Made by a program: the position numbers and the translations under genes. Below, one piece after another: positions 46,283-53,741 of a stretch of DNA of 64,000 bases. The DNA lies in assembly GCA_001464385.1 (NCBI GenBank), contig LNFB01000105.1, positions 1 through 64,000 on the forward strand. The letters run 5' to 3'. Under the pieces are notes generated by a model. It did no database searches, was not told where the DNA came from, and saw only the letters and a program-made list of their open reading frames with translations. The DNA is from Deltaproteobacteria bacterium Ga0077550 (lineage in GTDB: Bacteria; Myxococcota_A; Polyangia; Nannocystales; Nannocystaceae). Numbering within the stretch: position 1 is the first letter of the stretch; each line of letters starts with the position of its first letter.

Positions 46283-48045
46283 ACCCGTGGACGACCTCAC
46301 GGGAGCAGTGGGTGTCGTGGATCGAGGAGACGCGCGTCGTGGTGACGCCGCTCGCGGTGCTCGATGCGTGGGACGGGCAGTTCCACCAGGTCTTGAACGC
46401 GGCGGCGTTCGGGCAGTCGTCGGAGGCGACGACCGCGAGCGCGCTGGTCCTCGATCCACTGGCGACGTACGACAGCATGCCGACGATGATCCGCAGCGCG
46501 GACCTCGTCGGCGACGAGGACGTCGACGCCGCGCAGACGCTCGTGCACGGGACGAGGCCCGAGATCCTCGACGCCGACGATGCGCCGGACGCTTCCTCCG
46601 CGCTCGAGGTCAAGCTCGAGTCGGCCCAGGGCGCGCTGCAGATCGAACTCGACCCGCCGCCGACGGCGGGTGACTGGTACATCCCGCCGCTCACCGAGCG
46701 CAGCACCGTCGGGCCGGCACCGCAGCCGCCGCAACCGCCACCACCTCCAGCCGCGGCTGTGCCTGAACCGGTCCCGCCGACCGACTCTGCGCGCACGGTG
46801 ATCTCCCCCGCTCCGAGCGCGCAGACCGTGGTGGCGCCATCGCCGATCGCCGCGGGCGACGCGGCCGTCCTCGGCCCGCCTCCGCCGTTCGATCAACCGA
46901 TCAGCGCCGTGCCCCCCGTGGCGGTCCGAACCGGGACGACGCTGATCCCCACGGAGCCGGACGCCGCGAACACCCAGACCTCGGGTGAGATCGTCACCGT
47001 TGCCGACCTCGCACCCGAGGTACCGGCGCCGCGTCGCCCGAGCAAGATCGTCGTGGCGCCACCGCCCGACGCGGTCGCGGTGACCGACGCCGATCCGGAG
47101 CCCGATGTCCTCGAGTCGTCGGATCTCCTCGAGACCATGGAGCCGGTGGAGGCACCAGAGCCGGTCGGCGGCCCGCCGCGCCCGCCAGCGATGCGCCCGT
47201 TGGCGCCACCGCCGCCGCCCGACGCGGTCCGCGAGTCCACGGGTTCACGGTCGTCGGGGGAGATCCCGGCCTACATCACGGGCCAGACCCTGCCCCCGGC
47301 GGGGCCTCGCCACTGGTCGGAGTCCGTGTTCGCCGCCCACTTCGCGGCGCTGACCCGCGCCGGGGCCGACCGCGTCGCGCAGGCCGAGGTCGAATTCATC
47401 GCGTCCGTCACTGTGCTGCCCGTCGGTGCCAGCGTCGTGGATGTCGGCTGCGGGGAGGGCCGCCACGCCAACGCCTTCTCCGAGCGCGGCCACAGGACGG
47501 TGGGACTCGATGCCTCCGAGGCGCAGCTCCGCCTCGCGACCGACGTGCACGGCCCCTCGGTGCCCAAGCTCCGCTGGGTTTGCCAAGATGTCCGCGACCG
47601 CGGGTTGGGGGAGCAGTTCGACCTCGTCACGTGCCTCGGCACGACGCTGGGGATCTACGACGAGACCCAGAACCGGGCCGTACTCCAGGCGCTCCGTGAT
47701 CTCTGCGCGCCCTCGGGCCGCGTCGTGTTGCATGTGTCGAATCGGGACTACGTCGTCCCGCGCTTGCCCGCACGGACGTGGTGGCAGGGGCAGGGGTGCC
47801 TCGTGCTCGACGAGGTCGACGTCCACGATCCGAGCAGTCGCATCAACGTGAAGCGCACGATCGTGTTCGAGGACGGCCGCCAGTTCGAGCACGTCTACGA
47901 CGTGCGCCTGTATGCGGTGCACGAACTCGTGGCAGCATGCGAGGCCGTCGGCTTGACAGTGCTCGAGGTGTCGGGGAGCCGGCACACGCGCGCACGGTTC
48001 TTCGGTGCGACGTCGCCTGACATCTGGCTCGTCGCGCGTCGCTGA
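46279..48045 (+). CDS. SAM-dependent methyltransferase with long Pro-rich N-terminus
   Basis: 588 residues from the GTG overlapping the psd stop (GTGA). The first 340 residues are Pro/Ala/Thr/Glu-rich without a recognisable fold. Residues 345-588 are a class I methyltransferase: VVDVGCGEGRHA with D388, GLDASEAQLRLA as the second strand, and FDLVTCLGTTLGIY. It would move a methyl group from SAM to an unknown acceptor; coupling to psd hints at a lipid or membrane substrate, for example ethanolamine methylation, which is only inference. The N-terminal tail could be a scaffold. Confidence 0.8.
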   Translation: MNPWTTSREQWVSWIEETRVVVTPLAVLDAWDGQFHQVLNAAAFGQSSEATTASALVLDPLATYDSMPTMIRSADLVGDEDVDAAQTLVHGTRPEILDADDAPDASSALEVKLESAQGALQIELDPPPTAGDWYIPPLTERSTVGPAPQPPQPPPPPAAAVPEPVPPTDSARTVISPAPSAQTVVAPSPIAAGDAAVLGPPPPFDQPISAVPPVAVRTGTTLIPTEPDAANTQTSGEIVTVADLAPEVPAPRRPSKIVVAPPPDAVAVTDADPEPDVLESSDLLETMEPVEAPEPVGGPPRPPAMRPLAPPPPPDAVRESTGSRSSGEIPAYITGQTLPPAGPRHWSESVFAAHFAALTRAGADRVAQAEVEFIASVTVLPVGASVVDVGCGEGRHANAFSERGHRTVGLDASEAQLRLATDVHGPSVPKLRWVCQDVRDRGLGEQFDLVTCLGTTLGIYDETQNRAVLQALRDLCAPSGRVVLHVSNRDYVVPRLPARTWWQGQGCLVLDEVDVHDPSSRINVKRTIVFEDGRQFEHVYDVRLYAVHELVAACEAVGLTVLEVSGSRHTRARFFGATSPDIWLVARR

Positions 48046-48335
48046 CGGCTTGACAGCGCTGCACGGGCGTACGCGCGCCCACGAGGCAATTTGGCACTGA
48101 CTGCCGTGTCGCGGTGTGACAACCCGCGTGCCGTGGTGAAACCGAAGTGCCCGCTCCGACGTTGTCTAGGAAGCCGCCGCGCTTGACGGCGAGGCGACGG
48201 TGCTCAACTTGCACCTTCACGGAACTCGACACCGCTGGAAATCGTTTACCCCCCTCGGGGAATACCCAAGGGAACACGAACGCTCCGGCGGCTGTCGAAT
48301 CCCGAAGCGCCGTTTCCGCATCCAAGAGGTACGCC
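48046..48335. other. 290-base leader region before a sigma-70 gene
   Basis: The region looks less GC-rich than its neighbours and holds no gene. TTGACG (48183-48188) with CAACTT 16 bases on is a possible promoter, and a second TTGACA at 48050 lacks a partner -10. If the first is used, the mRNA leader is about 120 bases long. A short cccctcgggg hairpin lies within that leader. Confidence 0.4.
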
Positions 48336-49685
48336 ATGGCACGCAAAGTCACCCGCGGTTCACCGCCTCGACTCGCTCGCTCCCGCCCGCGGAGCTGGAC
48401 GGCAGGGCGTTCTGCGCCCGCGGCGGCTCCCGCGGCGACGCCACCTCGCGAGGCCGCCCCGAGCGCCCCGAGCGCCCACACCGGCGGCGATGATGACGGC
48501 GACTCGACGCTCGGCGTGTACTTCCGCGAGATGTCGGGGCTCGGCGTCATGTCCCCCGAGCAGGAGCTTCGCGCGGCCACCCGCATCTCGGATCTGCGCA
48601 CGGAGCATTGGCGCCGGATCCTCTCGTATCCCCCCTTCGCCGAGCCGATCGCCGATTTCGTCGCCGAGCAGGGCGTCGATGAGTCCAAGCCGACCGCAGA
48701 GCTCAGCGCGCTGCGTCACTCGGCGCGGGCGCTGCGTGATCGCGAGACGAAGGTCAACCGCGACACCTTCGAGCTCGACCGTCGCACGGCGGCGGTCGCC
48801 CTCGCGTTCTTCGACACGGACGGCATCCTCGCCGATCGCATCCTCGCGGATCTCCAGGTCCTCGAGGCCGGCGGTCGCGATGGGGTCAGCATGGCCGCGC
48901 GTCCGCCCCGTCGCGGCAGCAAGCCGTTCGAGGAGTACGTGGCGCGCGTCCGCCAGAGCGCGATGATGCTCCGGACCGCGAAGAACCAGTTCGTGAAGTC
49001 CAACCTCCGCCTGGTGGTGTCCATCGCGCGGCGCTTCAACCACGGGCGCATGCCGCTGCAGGACCTCATCCAGGAGGGCAACATCGGGCTCATGAAGGCG
49101 GTCGATCGCTTCGACCATCGCAAGGGCTTCCGCTTCTCGACGTACGGCAGCTGGTGGATCCGCCACGCGATCTCGCGCGCCATCGCCGACAAGGGCCGCG
49201 CCGTGCGGCTGCCGGTGCACATGATCGACGCGTATCACAAGGTCTCGAAGGCGCGACGCGAGCTCGAGACCCTCCAGGGCCGCGATCCGACGGCGGAGGA
49301 ACTCGCGCGGCACACGGGACTGGCGGCCGCGAAGATCGAGAAGATGGACACGCTCCTGCTCGAGGCGCCCGTCAGCCTCGATCGCACGGTGTCCGAGGCC
49401 GACGGCCGGAAGGTGATCGACTTCATCGAGGACGAGGGCAACGTCCAGCCGGGCGAGACCCTCGAGGCCGACGCGCTGAGCGAGCAGGTGCGCGAGGTGA
49501 TCGGCGCGCTCCGACCCATCGAGGCGGACATCCTGCGCAAGCGCTTCGGACTCGGCGCCGACGAGGAGCTGACGCTCAAGGAGATCGGCGAGCAGTATTC
49601 GCTGTCGCGTGAGCGGATCCGGCAGCTGCAGGAACAGGCTTTGGGCAAGATCCGGCGAGAACTGCAGCGCCGCGATCTCATCTAG
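48336..49685 (+). CDS. Sigma-70 family factor of the multi-region (RpoD/RpoS-like) type
   Basis: 449 residues from the ATG at 48336, which has AAGAGGT as ribosome site; an open frame 63 codons longer upstream has none. A Pro/Ala N-terminus leads to region 1.2 (STLGVYFREMSGLGVMSPEQE), then a non-conserved stretch of about 130 residues, region 2 (NLRLVVSIARRFNHGRMPLQ and DLIQEGNIGLMKAVDRFD, FSTYGSWWIRHAI), region 3 and region 4 with LTLKEIGEQYSLSRERIRQL. It is a group 2/3 factor, shorter than RpoD, and should serve a stress or developmental regulon. No anti-sigma neighbour is seen. Confidence 0.9.
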   Translation: MARKVTRGSPPRLARSRPRSWTAGRSAPAAAPAATPPREAAPSAPSAHTGGDDDGDSTLGVYFREMSGLGVMSPEQELRAATRISDLRTEHWRRILSYPPFAEPIADFVAEQGVDESKPTAELSALRHSARALRDRETKVNRDTFELDRRTAAVALAFFDTDGILADRILADLQVLEAGGRDGVSMAARPPRRGSKPFEEYVARVRQSAMMLRTAKNQFVKSNLRLVVSIARRFNHGRMPLQDLIQEGNIGLMKAVDRFDHRKGFRFSTYGSWWIRHAISRAIADKGRAVRLPVHMIDAYHKVSKARRELETLQGRDPTAEELARHTGLAAAKIEKMDTLLLEAPVSLDRTVSEADGRKVIDFIEDEGNVQPGETLEADALSEQVREVIGALRPIEADILRKRFGLGADEELTLKEIGEQYSLSRERIRQLQEQALGKIRRELQRRDLI

Positions 49686-49720
49686 CTCGAGCAGGCCGAT
49701 GGTGGAGCGGCAGGTCTCCC

Positions 49721-49748
49721 CCTCCGCCGGGCAGTCGTCCGGCGGAGG
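49721..49748 (+). terminator. Terminator-like hairpin after the sigma-70 gene
   Basis: A perfect ten-base-pair stem (cctccgccgg/ccggcggagg) with an eight-base loop begins 35 bases after the stop codon. No T-tract follows, which is common in high-GC genomes. Confidence 0.55.
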
Positions 49749-49757
49749 TCTGGCGGG

Positions 49758-49787
49758 GTGACACGCACCCGCCAGTTCGCGTACTGT
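49758..49787 (+). promoter_or_regulatory. Candidate promoter of the TIG lipoprotein gene
   Basis: GTGACA (49758-49763) and TACTGT (49782-49787) are 18 bases apart; the -10 ends eight bases before the ATG. Confidence 0.4.
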
Positions 49788-49795
49788 CGCGGTCG

Positions 49796-50143
49796 ATGGA
49801 CCTCCGCCGGACCAGCGCATTGGTGCTGTGGATCGTCGGGTGCGCGCCTGCGCCCGGCGTCACGCCTGCGACTGGCCGGGGCTCTGGCGGCGAGCCGTTG
49901 CGCATCATCGGCGCGGGCTTTCGGTCCCACGGCGCACCGGTCGTGTACGTCGGCCCGAAGGCGGCCAAGGCCGTGGTGGTCGAGAGCGATCAGCTCATCA
50001 CGGTGCTGACGCCGGAGGCGGACGGGCCGGGGCTCTTCGACGTTTCCGTGCGTTTCTCGGACGGTGAGGTGGTCGAGTACCCCGCCGCGTTCACGTACGG
50101 GGATCGTGCGGTCGTGTTGCAGCCCCGGGACCCCGAGGGGTGA
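49796..50143 (+). CDS. Small IPT/TIG-domain lipoprotein
   Basis: 115 residues. The signal peptide ends in IVGC (lipobox). Residues 33-105 match an immunoglobulin-like IPT/TIG domain: LRIIGAGFRSHGAPVVYVGP, VVVESDQLITVLTP, and DVSVRFSDGEV. A single such domain on a lipid anchor is unusual, as TIG domains mostly occur in large surface proteins. It ends 21 bases from the convergent Cys-rich lipoprotein gene. Confidence 0.78.
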   Translation: MDLRRTSALVLWIVGCAPAPGVTPATGRGSGGEPLRIIGAGFRSHGAPVVYVGPKAAKAVVVESDQLITVLTPEADGPGLFDVSVRFSDGEVVEYPAAFTYGDRAVVLQPRDPEG

Positions 50144-50164
50144 GCCGCTTGCGGTGCTCGGTCG

Positions 50165-51253
50165 TCACGACGCGCAGCAGATCGTGACGGGGTCGGCAGG
50201 TGTCGCCGCGCCGGTGGCGACTGCAGGGCTCGCGACGCAGAACGCGTTGGGGAGGCCGACATCGAAGATCGCGCTCCGCGTGACCGACCCGGTCGAGCCG
50301 AGATCGCACTCACCGGTCGTGTCGAGCAACGTGGAGATCGGCGGGTTGCACACGTTGGCGAACATCGTGATGGTCGCCGTGTCGCAGAGTCCCACCGGAT
50401 CGTCGCACGTGCACTCGGTGCAGCCGCGTGCGTCGTCGATCGTGCGGTGGACGAGCGTACGCTCGCCGTCGAACCCTGCGGGGCAGTCCGTGTCCCCGTC
50501 TTGCCAGACGCACAGGGACTCGCCGGTGGCCCGCGGCGCGCACACGTCTCCGCCTTCGCAGCCCTCGAGCAGCTCGGCGCCACCGCACGTCGACGCGAGC
50601 TCGCCGTACACCGCGGGGCCCACCACCGCGGTCTGCTGGGGCGCACACGAACCGCCGTCGACCTCGACCGGCTCGACCTGGAAGTAGGAGTTCGCAGGGA
50701 GGGTCGCGCCGAGGTCGTTGCAGACCGTCGTGAAGAGGTTGTACGACTGCAGCGGGGTGCCGTTGCTGCAGGTGGGATCGGTGCCCCAGTAGTGGACGGT
50801 CGTGGCCAGCGCGCACGTCGTGCCGTTGGCCTCACCACAGCTGCACCCGCACTCGGCGGTCGCCGCGGTGAGTTCGGCTCCTCCCACCGCCTCGAGCTCG
50901 GGGTAGCCGTCGGGGCACTCCGGCGTCGCCTCGGGATCCTCGGATTCGCGGAGCAGGACCGGCCCGGTCCAGCCCGGGGGCACCGCGACACAGCTGTGCG
51001 ACGCCGGGCAGGCCGCCTCGCCCGTGGTGGCGTCCACGCCACCGCTCGAGGTCCCGTCCGCCGTCGTCGACGTGTCGGGATCCGGCGCGGAGGTTGCGGT
51101 GGTCGTCGTGAGGGTGCCGTCGGTCGCCGTCGGACCGCTGGACGCGCTGTCGGTCCCGCGCGAGTCCCCGGCAGATGAATCGTCACCGCAGCCGCCCACG
51201 GCGATGCACCCGACGATCAGCCGGCGACACCAGTTCCGATTCGACGAAGCCAT
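50165..51253 (-). CDS. Cys-rich lipoprotein with Ser/Thr-rich stalk
   Basis: 362 residues. Signal peptide and lipobox (VGGC) are followed by a stalk of some 55 residues rich in Ser, Thr, Gly and Asp, then about 280 residues with some 25 cysteines in CxC and CxxC arrays (ECGCSCGE, ECTCDDP, TICCAS), a disulfide-knit surface domain. Such proteins are frequent in Nannocystis relatives in my recollection; no family name or function. The ATG at 51253 directly precedes the signal. Confidence 0.75.
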   Translation of the reverse strand: MASSNRNWCRRLIVGCIAVGGCGDDSSAGDSRGTDSASSGPTATDGTLTTTTATSAPDPDTSTTADGTSSGGVDATTGEAACPASHSCVAVPPGWTGPVLLRESEDPEATPECPDGYPELEAVGGAELTAATAECGCSCGEANGTTCALATTVHYWGTDPTCSNGTPLQSYNLFTTVCNDLGATLPANSYFQVEPVEVDGGSCAPQQTAVVGPAVYGELASTCGGAELLEGCEGGDVCAPRATGESLCVWQDGDTDCPAGFDGERTLVHRTIDDARGCTECTCDDPVGLCDTATITMFANVCNPPISTLLDTTGECDLGSTGSVTRSAIFDVGLPNAFCVASPAVATGAATPADPVTICCAS

Positions 51254-51307
51254 GCCGTCAGTCTACCGCACAAGCCGCCCGACGCGGTCGCGCGCGCTTC
51301 ATGGCGG

Positions 51308-52753
51308 CTACGCGCGCTCGAGCTGGAACAACTTCTGCCCGATGAGCACGAGGCTCCCGAACGGGACGACCTGGCCGGTCCGCACGCGCATGTAGGTGCC
51401 GTTCGAGCTGCCGAGGTCTTCGAGGTAGATGCCGTTGTCGTCGCCGATGATGCGGCAGTGCCGGCCCGAGACGTAGCCGTCCTGGGGGAACGTGATCTCG
51501 CCGACCTCGCGCCCGATGCCGATGCCCTCGCCGGCGATCGCGAACGCGCTCGCCGCCATCGCGGGATCGACCAGAATGCTCACGCGGCCCCAGTATCCGG
51601 GGTTGGGGCTGCCCATCCGCTCGGTGCCGTCCTCGGTCGGTGTCGGCTCGGGGAGTTCTTCGTAGGCGAGGAGCTCCTGGCCGACGCGGAACTGATCGCC
51701 GGTGCGGAGCTCCGTGCGCTGGGTCAGCTTCACGAACACGCCGTTGAGCGAGCCATGGTCCTCGATCAACACGCCGGCCTCGGCCGCGAGCATCGTGGCG
51801 TGGCGGGGATCGAGGTACGCGTCGTCGTCCCACGGGGGGCCTGCGTCGCGGCCGACGTCGATCGCCTCACCTGCGGCGAGGACCCGCTCGCCGATCGGCT
51901 GCCCGTCGGGCCCGAGCATGACGAGCCGCACGGGGACACCCGGGCTCGCGGGGATCGGCGAGGGCCCCAGCCCGCTCCCCGGAGCGGTCCCCGAGGAGCC
52001 GACGACGACGACCGGCGCCGCGACGCCGAGCTCGGCCGGGGCCTGCGGCGCGGGCGGCGGTTCTTCCACGATGGGGGGCACGGCGTCCATGACCCCGGTG
52101 CTCGCCATCGCGAGATCCCGCGCATTGCCCACGAACACGGTCTGCGCGGAGCCGACGTCCGGCGGAGGCGTTGCGGGTGCCGGAGCCGCGAGCGGCGTGC
52201 CACAGCGGCCGCAGAACGCGAAGCCGGGCGGGCTCTGGAAGCTGCACTGGCTGCAGACGCCCGCTGCCGCCGTGGGCTCGGGGGCACCGAACTGCATCGG
52301 CAGCGCGGCCGAGGGCGCCGGCGCCTGCGGCGTGGCCTGCTGCGGCATGGGCGGCTGCGGCATGGGCGGCTGCGGCATGGGCGGCTGCGGCATGGGCTGC
52401 TGCGGCATGGGCTGCTGCGGCAGAGGTGGCTGGGGCATCACGGGGCCCGGGGCGCCGAAGGGCGGGCCGCCGACCGGAGGTCCGGCGGGCGGAGGCGGCG
52501 TGAGGGGCACCTGCGATCGCGGGGCGCCGATCGGACCCGAGGGGGCGCCGCCGGGGACCATCGGATTGGCCGGGGCAGCGGTCGCCCGCGAGGCCGAGGG
52601 GGACGGTGGTGGCGGAGGGGGCGGTGGCGCGGCCGGGCGCTGCGGTGGGGGGCTCGGCGCGACCGAGCCGACCTGCGGCAGCTTCGACCCACAGCCCAGG
52701 CAGAACTTGTAGTGGTCCTGGTTTTCCTTCCCGCAGTTCGGACACGTGATCAC
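51308..52753 (-). CDS. Zinc-ribbon protein with two FHA domains
   Basis: 481 residues from a GTG start. An N-terminal zinc ribbon (C4, C7, C18, C21) is followed by 130 Pro-rich residues with PMPQQ/PMPQP repeats, a second ribbon (CSQCSF and CGRCG), and two FHA domains: one with DVGRDAG and LDPRHATM, GSLNGVFV; one with GIGREVG and SGRHCRI, GSSNGTYM. Intact R, S/R-H and N residues imply phosphothreonine binding for the second; the first has P-R-H in place of S-R-H. No membrane segment. It is 24 bases downstream of the sister FHA gene, forming an operon with it and the large TPR gene. Confidence 0.88.
   Translation of the reverse strand: MITCPNCGKENQDHYKFCLGCGSKLPQVGSVAPSPPPQRPAAPPPPPPPPSPSASRATAAPANPMVPGGAPSGPIGAPRSQVPLTPPPPAGPPVGGPPFGAPGPVMPQPPLPQQPMPQQPMPQPPMPQPPMPQPPMPQQATPQAPAPSAALPMQFGAPEPTAAAGVCSQCSFQSPPGFAFCGRCGTPLAAPAPATPPPDVGSAQTVFVGNARDLAMASTGVMDAVPPIVEEPPPAPQAPAELGVAAPVVVVGSSGTAPGSGLGPSPIPASPGVPVRLVMLGPDGQPIGERVLAAGEAIDVGRDAGPPWDDDAYLDPRHATMLAAEAGVLIEDHGSLNGVFVKLTQRTELRTGDQFRVGQELLAYEELPEPTPTEDGTERMGSPNPGYWGRVSILVDPAMAASAFAIAGEGIGIGREVGEITFPQDGYVSGRHCRIIGDDNGIYLEDLGSSNGTYMRVRTGQVVPFGSLVLIGQKLFQLERA
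52337..52426. repeat. Six 15-bp tandem repeats coding Pro/Met/Gln
   Basis: Six units of 15 bases (cggctgcggcatggg and a ctgctg variant) lie in the FHA gene and encode P-M-P-Q-P/Q repeats on the minus strand. Confidence 0.88.
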
Positions 52754-52777
52754 GGATGTCGTCTCCTGGGGAACTCG

Positions 52778-53707
52778 TCAGGCGATCTCGACGCGCAGGA
52801 GCTGCTGCCCGACAAAGAGGTAGTCGCCATGGAAGAGTTCCTGCGCGCCGTCGATGCGGACGAAGGTCCCGTTGCGCGAGCCGGTGTCGGTGAGGACCAC
52901 TTCGTCATGGTCCGACGCTGCGTCGAGCCGAGCGTGGTGGCCGGAGATGAAGCGGTCGTCGGGGAAGTTGAGCGTGTTGGCTTCGCGTCCCATCGAGAGC
53001 ACGCCACCTTCGGCGGAGGCGATGCGTCCCTCGCCGCCGCCGGCGAGGCACTGGACGATGCGGAACGCGCCCGTCGGGCGGGGGCTGCCGTAGAAGTACG
53101 TGCCTGCGGCCGTCGGCGCGCCGTCGGAGAACGGCCGGCGGTCGAGCCGGAGCAACTGCTCACCGACCAGCATGTACGCGCCGTCGCGGACGGGCGTCGG
53201 CTTCTTGATGCGGAGGAACACCCCGTTCTGGCTGCCGAGGTCCTGGACGAAGAGCCGTCCGTTCTGGCTGCTGAAGCGGGCGTGCTGAGGGCTGAGGAAC
53301 GGATCCTCGGCGAAGGTGATCTCGCCGACGGAGCGGCCGATGACCGTCGTCGTTCCCTGCAGGTGGTATGTGTTCCCGTCGCCGCCCTCGCCCTTGATGA
53401 CGACCAGGCGCGGAACGACGGGCTGCTGCTGCAGCGCCCCGAAGAACATCGTGCGGGCCTGCGGCTGCTCCTCCGCCGCCTGGGCGTCGATCCGCTGTCC
53501 GGTCGCCGGGTCGAACCGAGCGGCGGGCGCCGCCACGGGCATGTCCCGCACCGCCGTGTTTCCGGCCGGCGCCGCCACCGTGTGGCTGGACCCGGGGTAG
53601 GGCGCCGCCGTGGCAGCGGGCTGCAGGATCGTGCCGCAGCGGGTGCACGCTTGCGCGGACACCAAGTTGAGCTGCCCGCAAACGTGGCACTGGAGGCCCA
53701 GGTCCAT
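52778..53707 (-). CDS. Zinc-ribbon protein with two FHA domains
   Basis: 309 residues from the ATG at 53707. A GTG at 53749 overlapping the upstream stop by eight bases is also open; GGGAG before the ATG favours the shorter form. The ribbon (C7, C10, C21, C24) leads through a 60-residue linker to FHA 1 (VIGRSVGEITF, LSPQHARF, LGSQNGVFL) and FHA 2 (SMGREANTLNF, ISGHHARL, GSRNGTFV). Both keep the Gly-Arg and Asn of phosphopeptide pockets; the Ser-x-x-His position is Ser in both. It is paralogous to the next gene downstream, so a local duplication is likely. It reads like an adaptor for a Ser/Thr-kinase circuit. Confidence 0.87.
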   Translation of the reverse strand: MDLGLQCHVCGQLNLVSAQACTRCGTILQPAATAAPYPGSSHTVAAPAGNTAVRDMPVAAPAARFDPATGQRIDAQAAEEQPQARTMFFGALQQQPVVPRLVVIKGEGGDGNTYHLQGTTTVIGRSVGEITFAEDPFLSPQHARFSSQNGRLFVQDLGSQNGVFLRIKKPTPVRDGAYMLVGEQLLRLDRRPFSDGAPTAAGTYFYGSPRPTGAFRIVQCLAGGGEGRIASAEGGVLSMGREANTLNFPDDRFISGHHARLDAASDHDEVVLTDTGSRNGTFVRIDGAQELFHGDYLFVGQQLLRVEIA

Positions 53708-53741
53708 GGCTCCCGCATCCTGCTTCGCACCGGCGAGCTTG

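Noticed and set aside
48090..48110. Sigma54 promoter TTGGCACTGACTGCC
   Set aside because: The GG and GC elements are eight bases apart, while ten are required for the -24/-12 arrangement.
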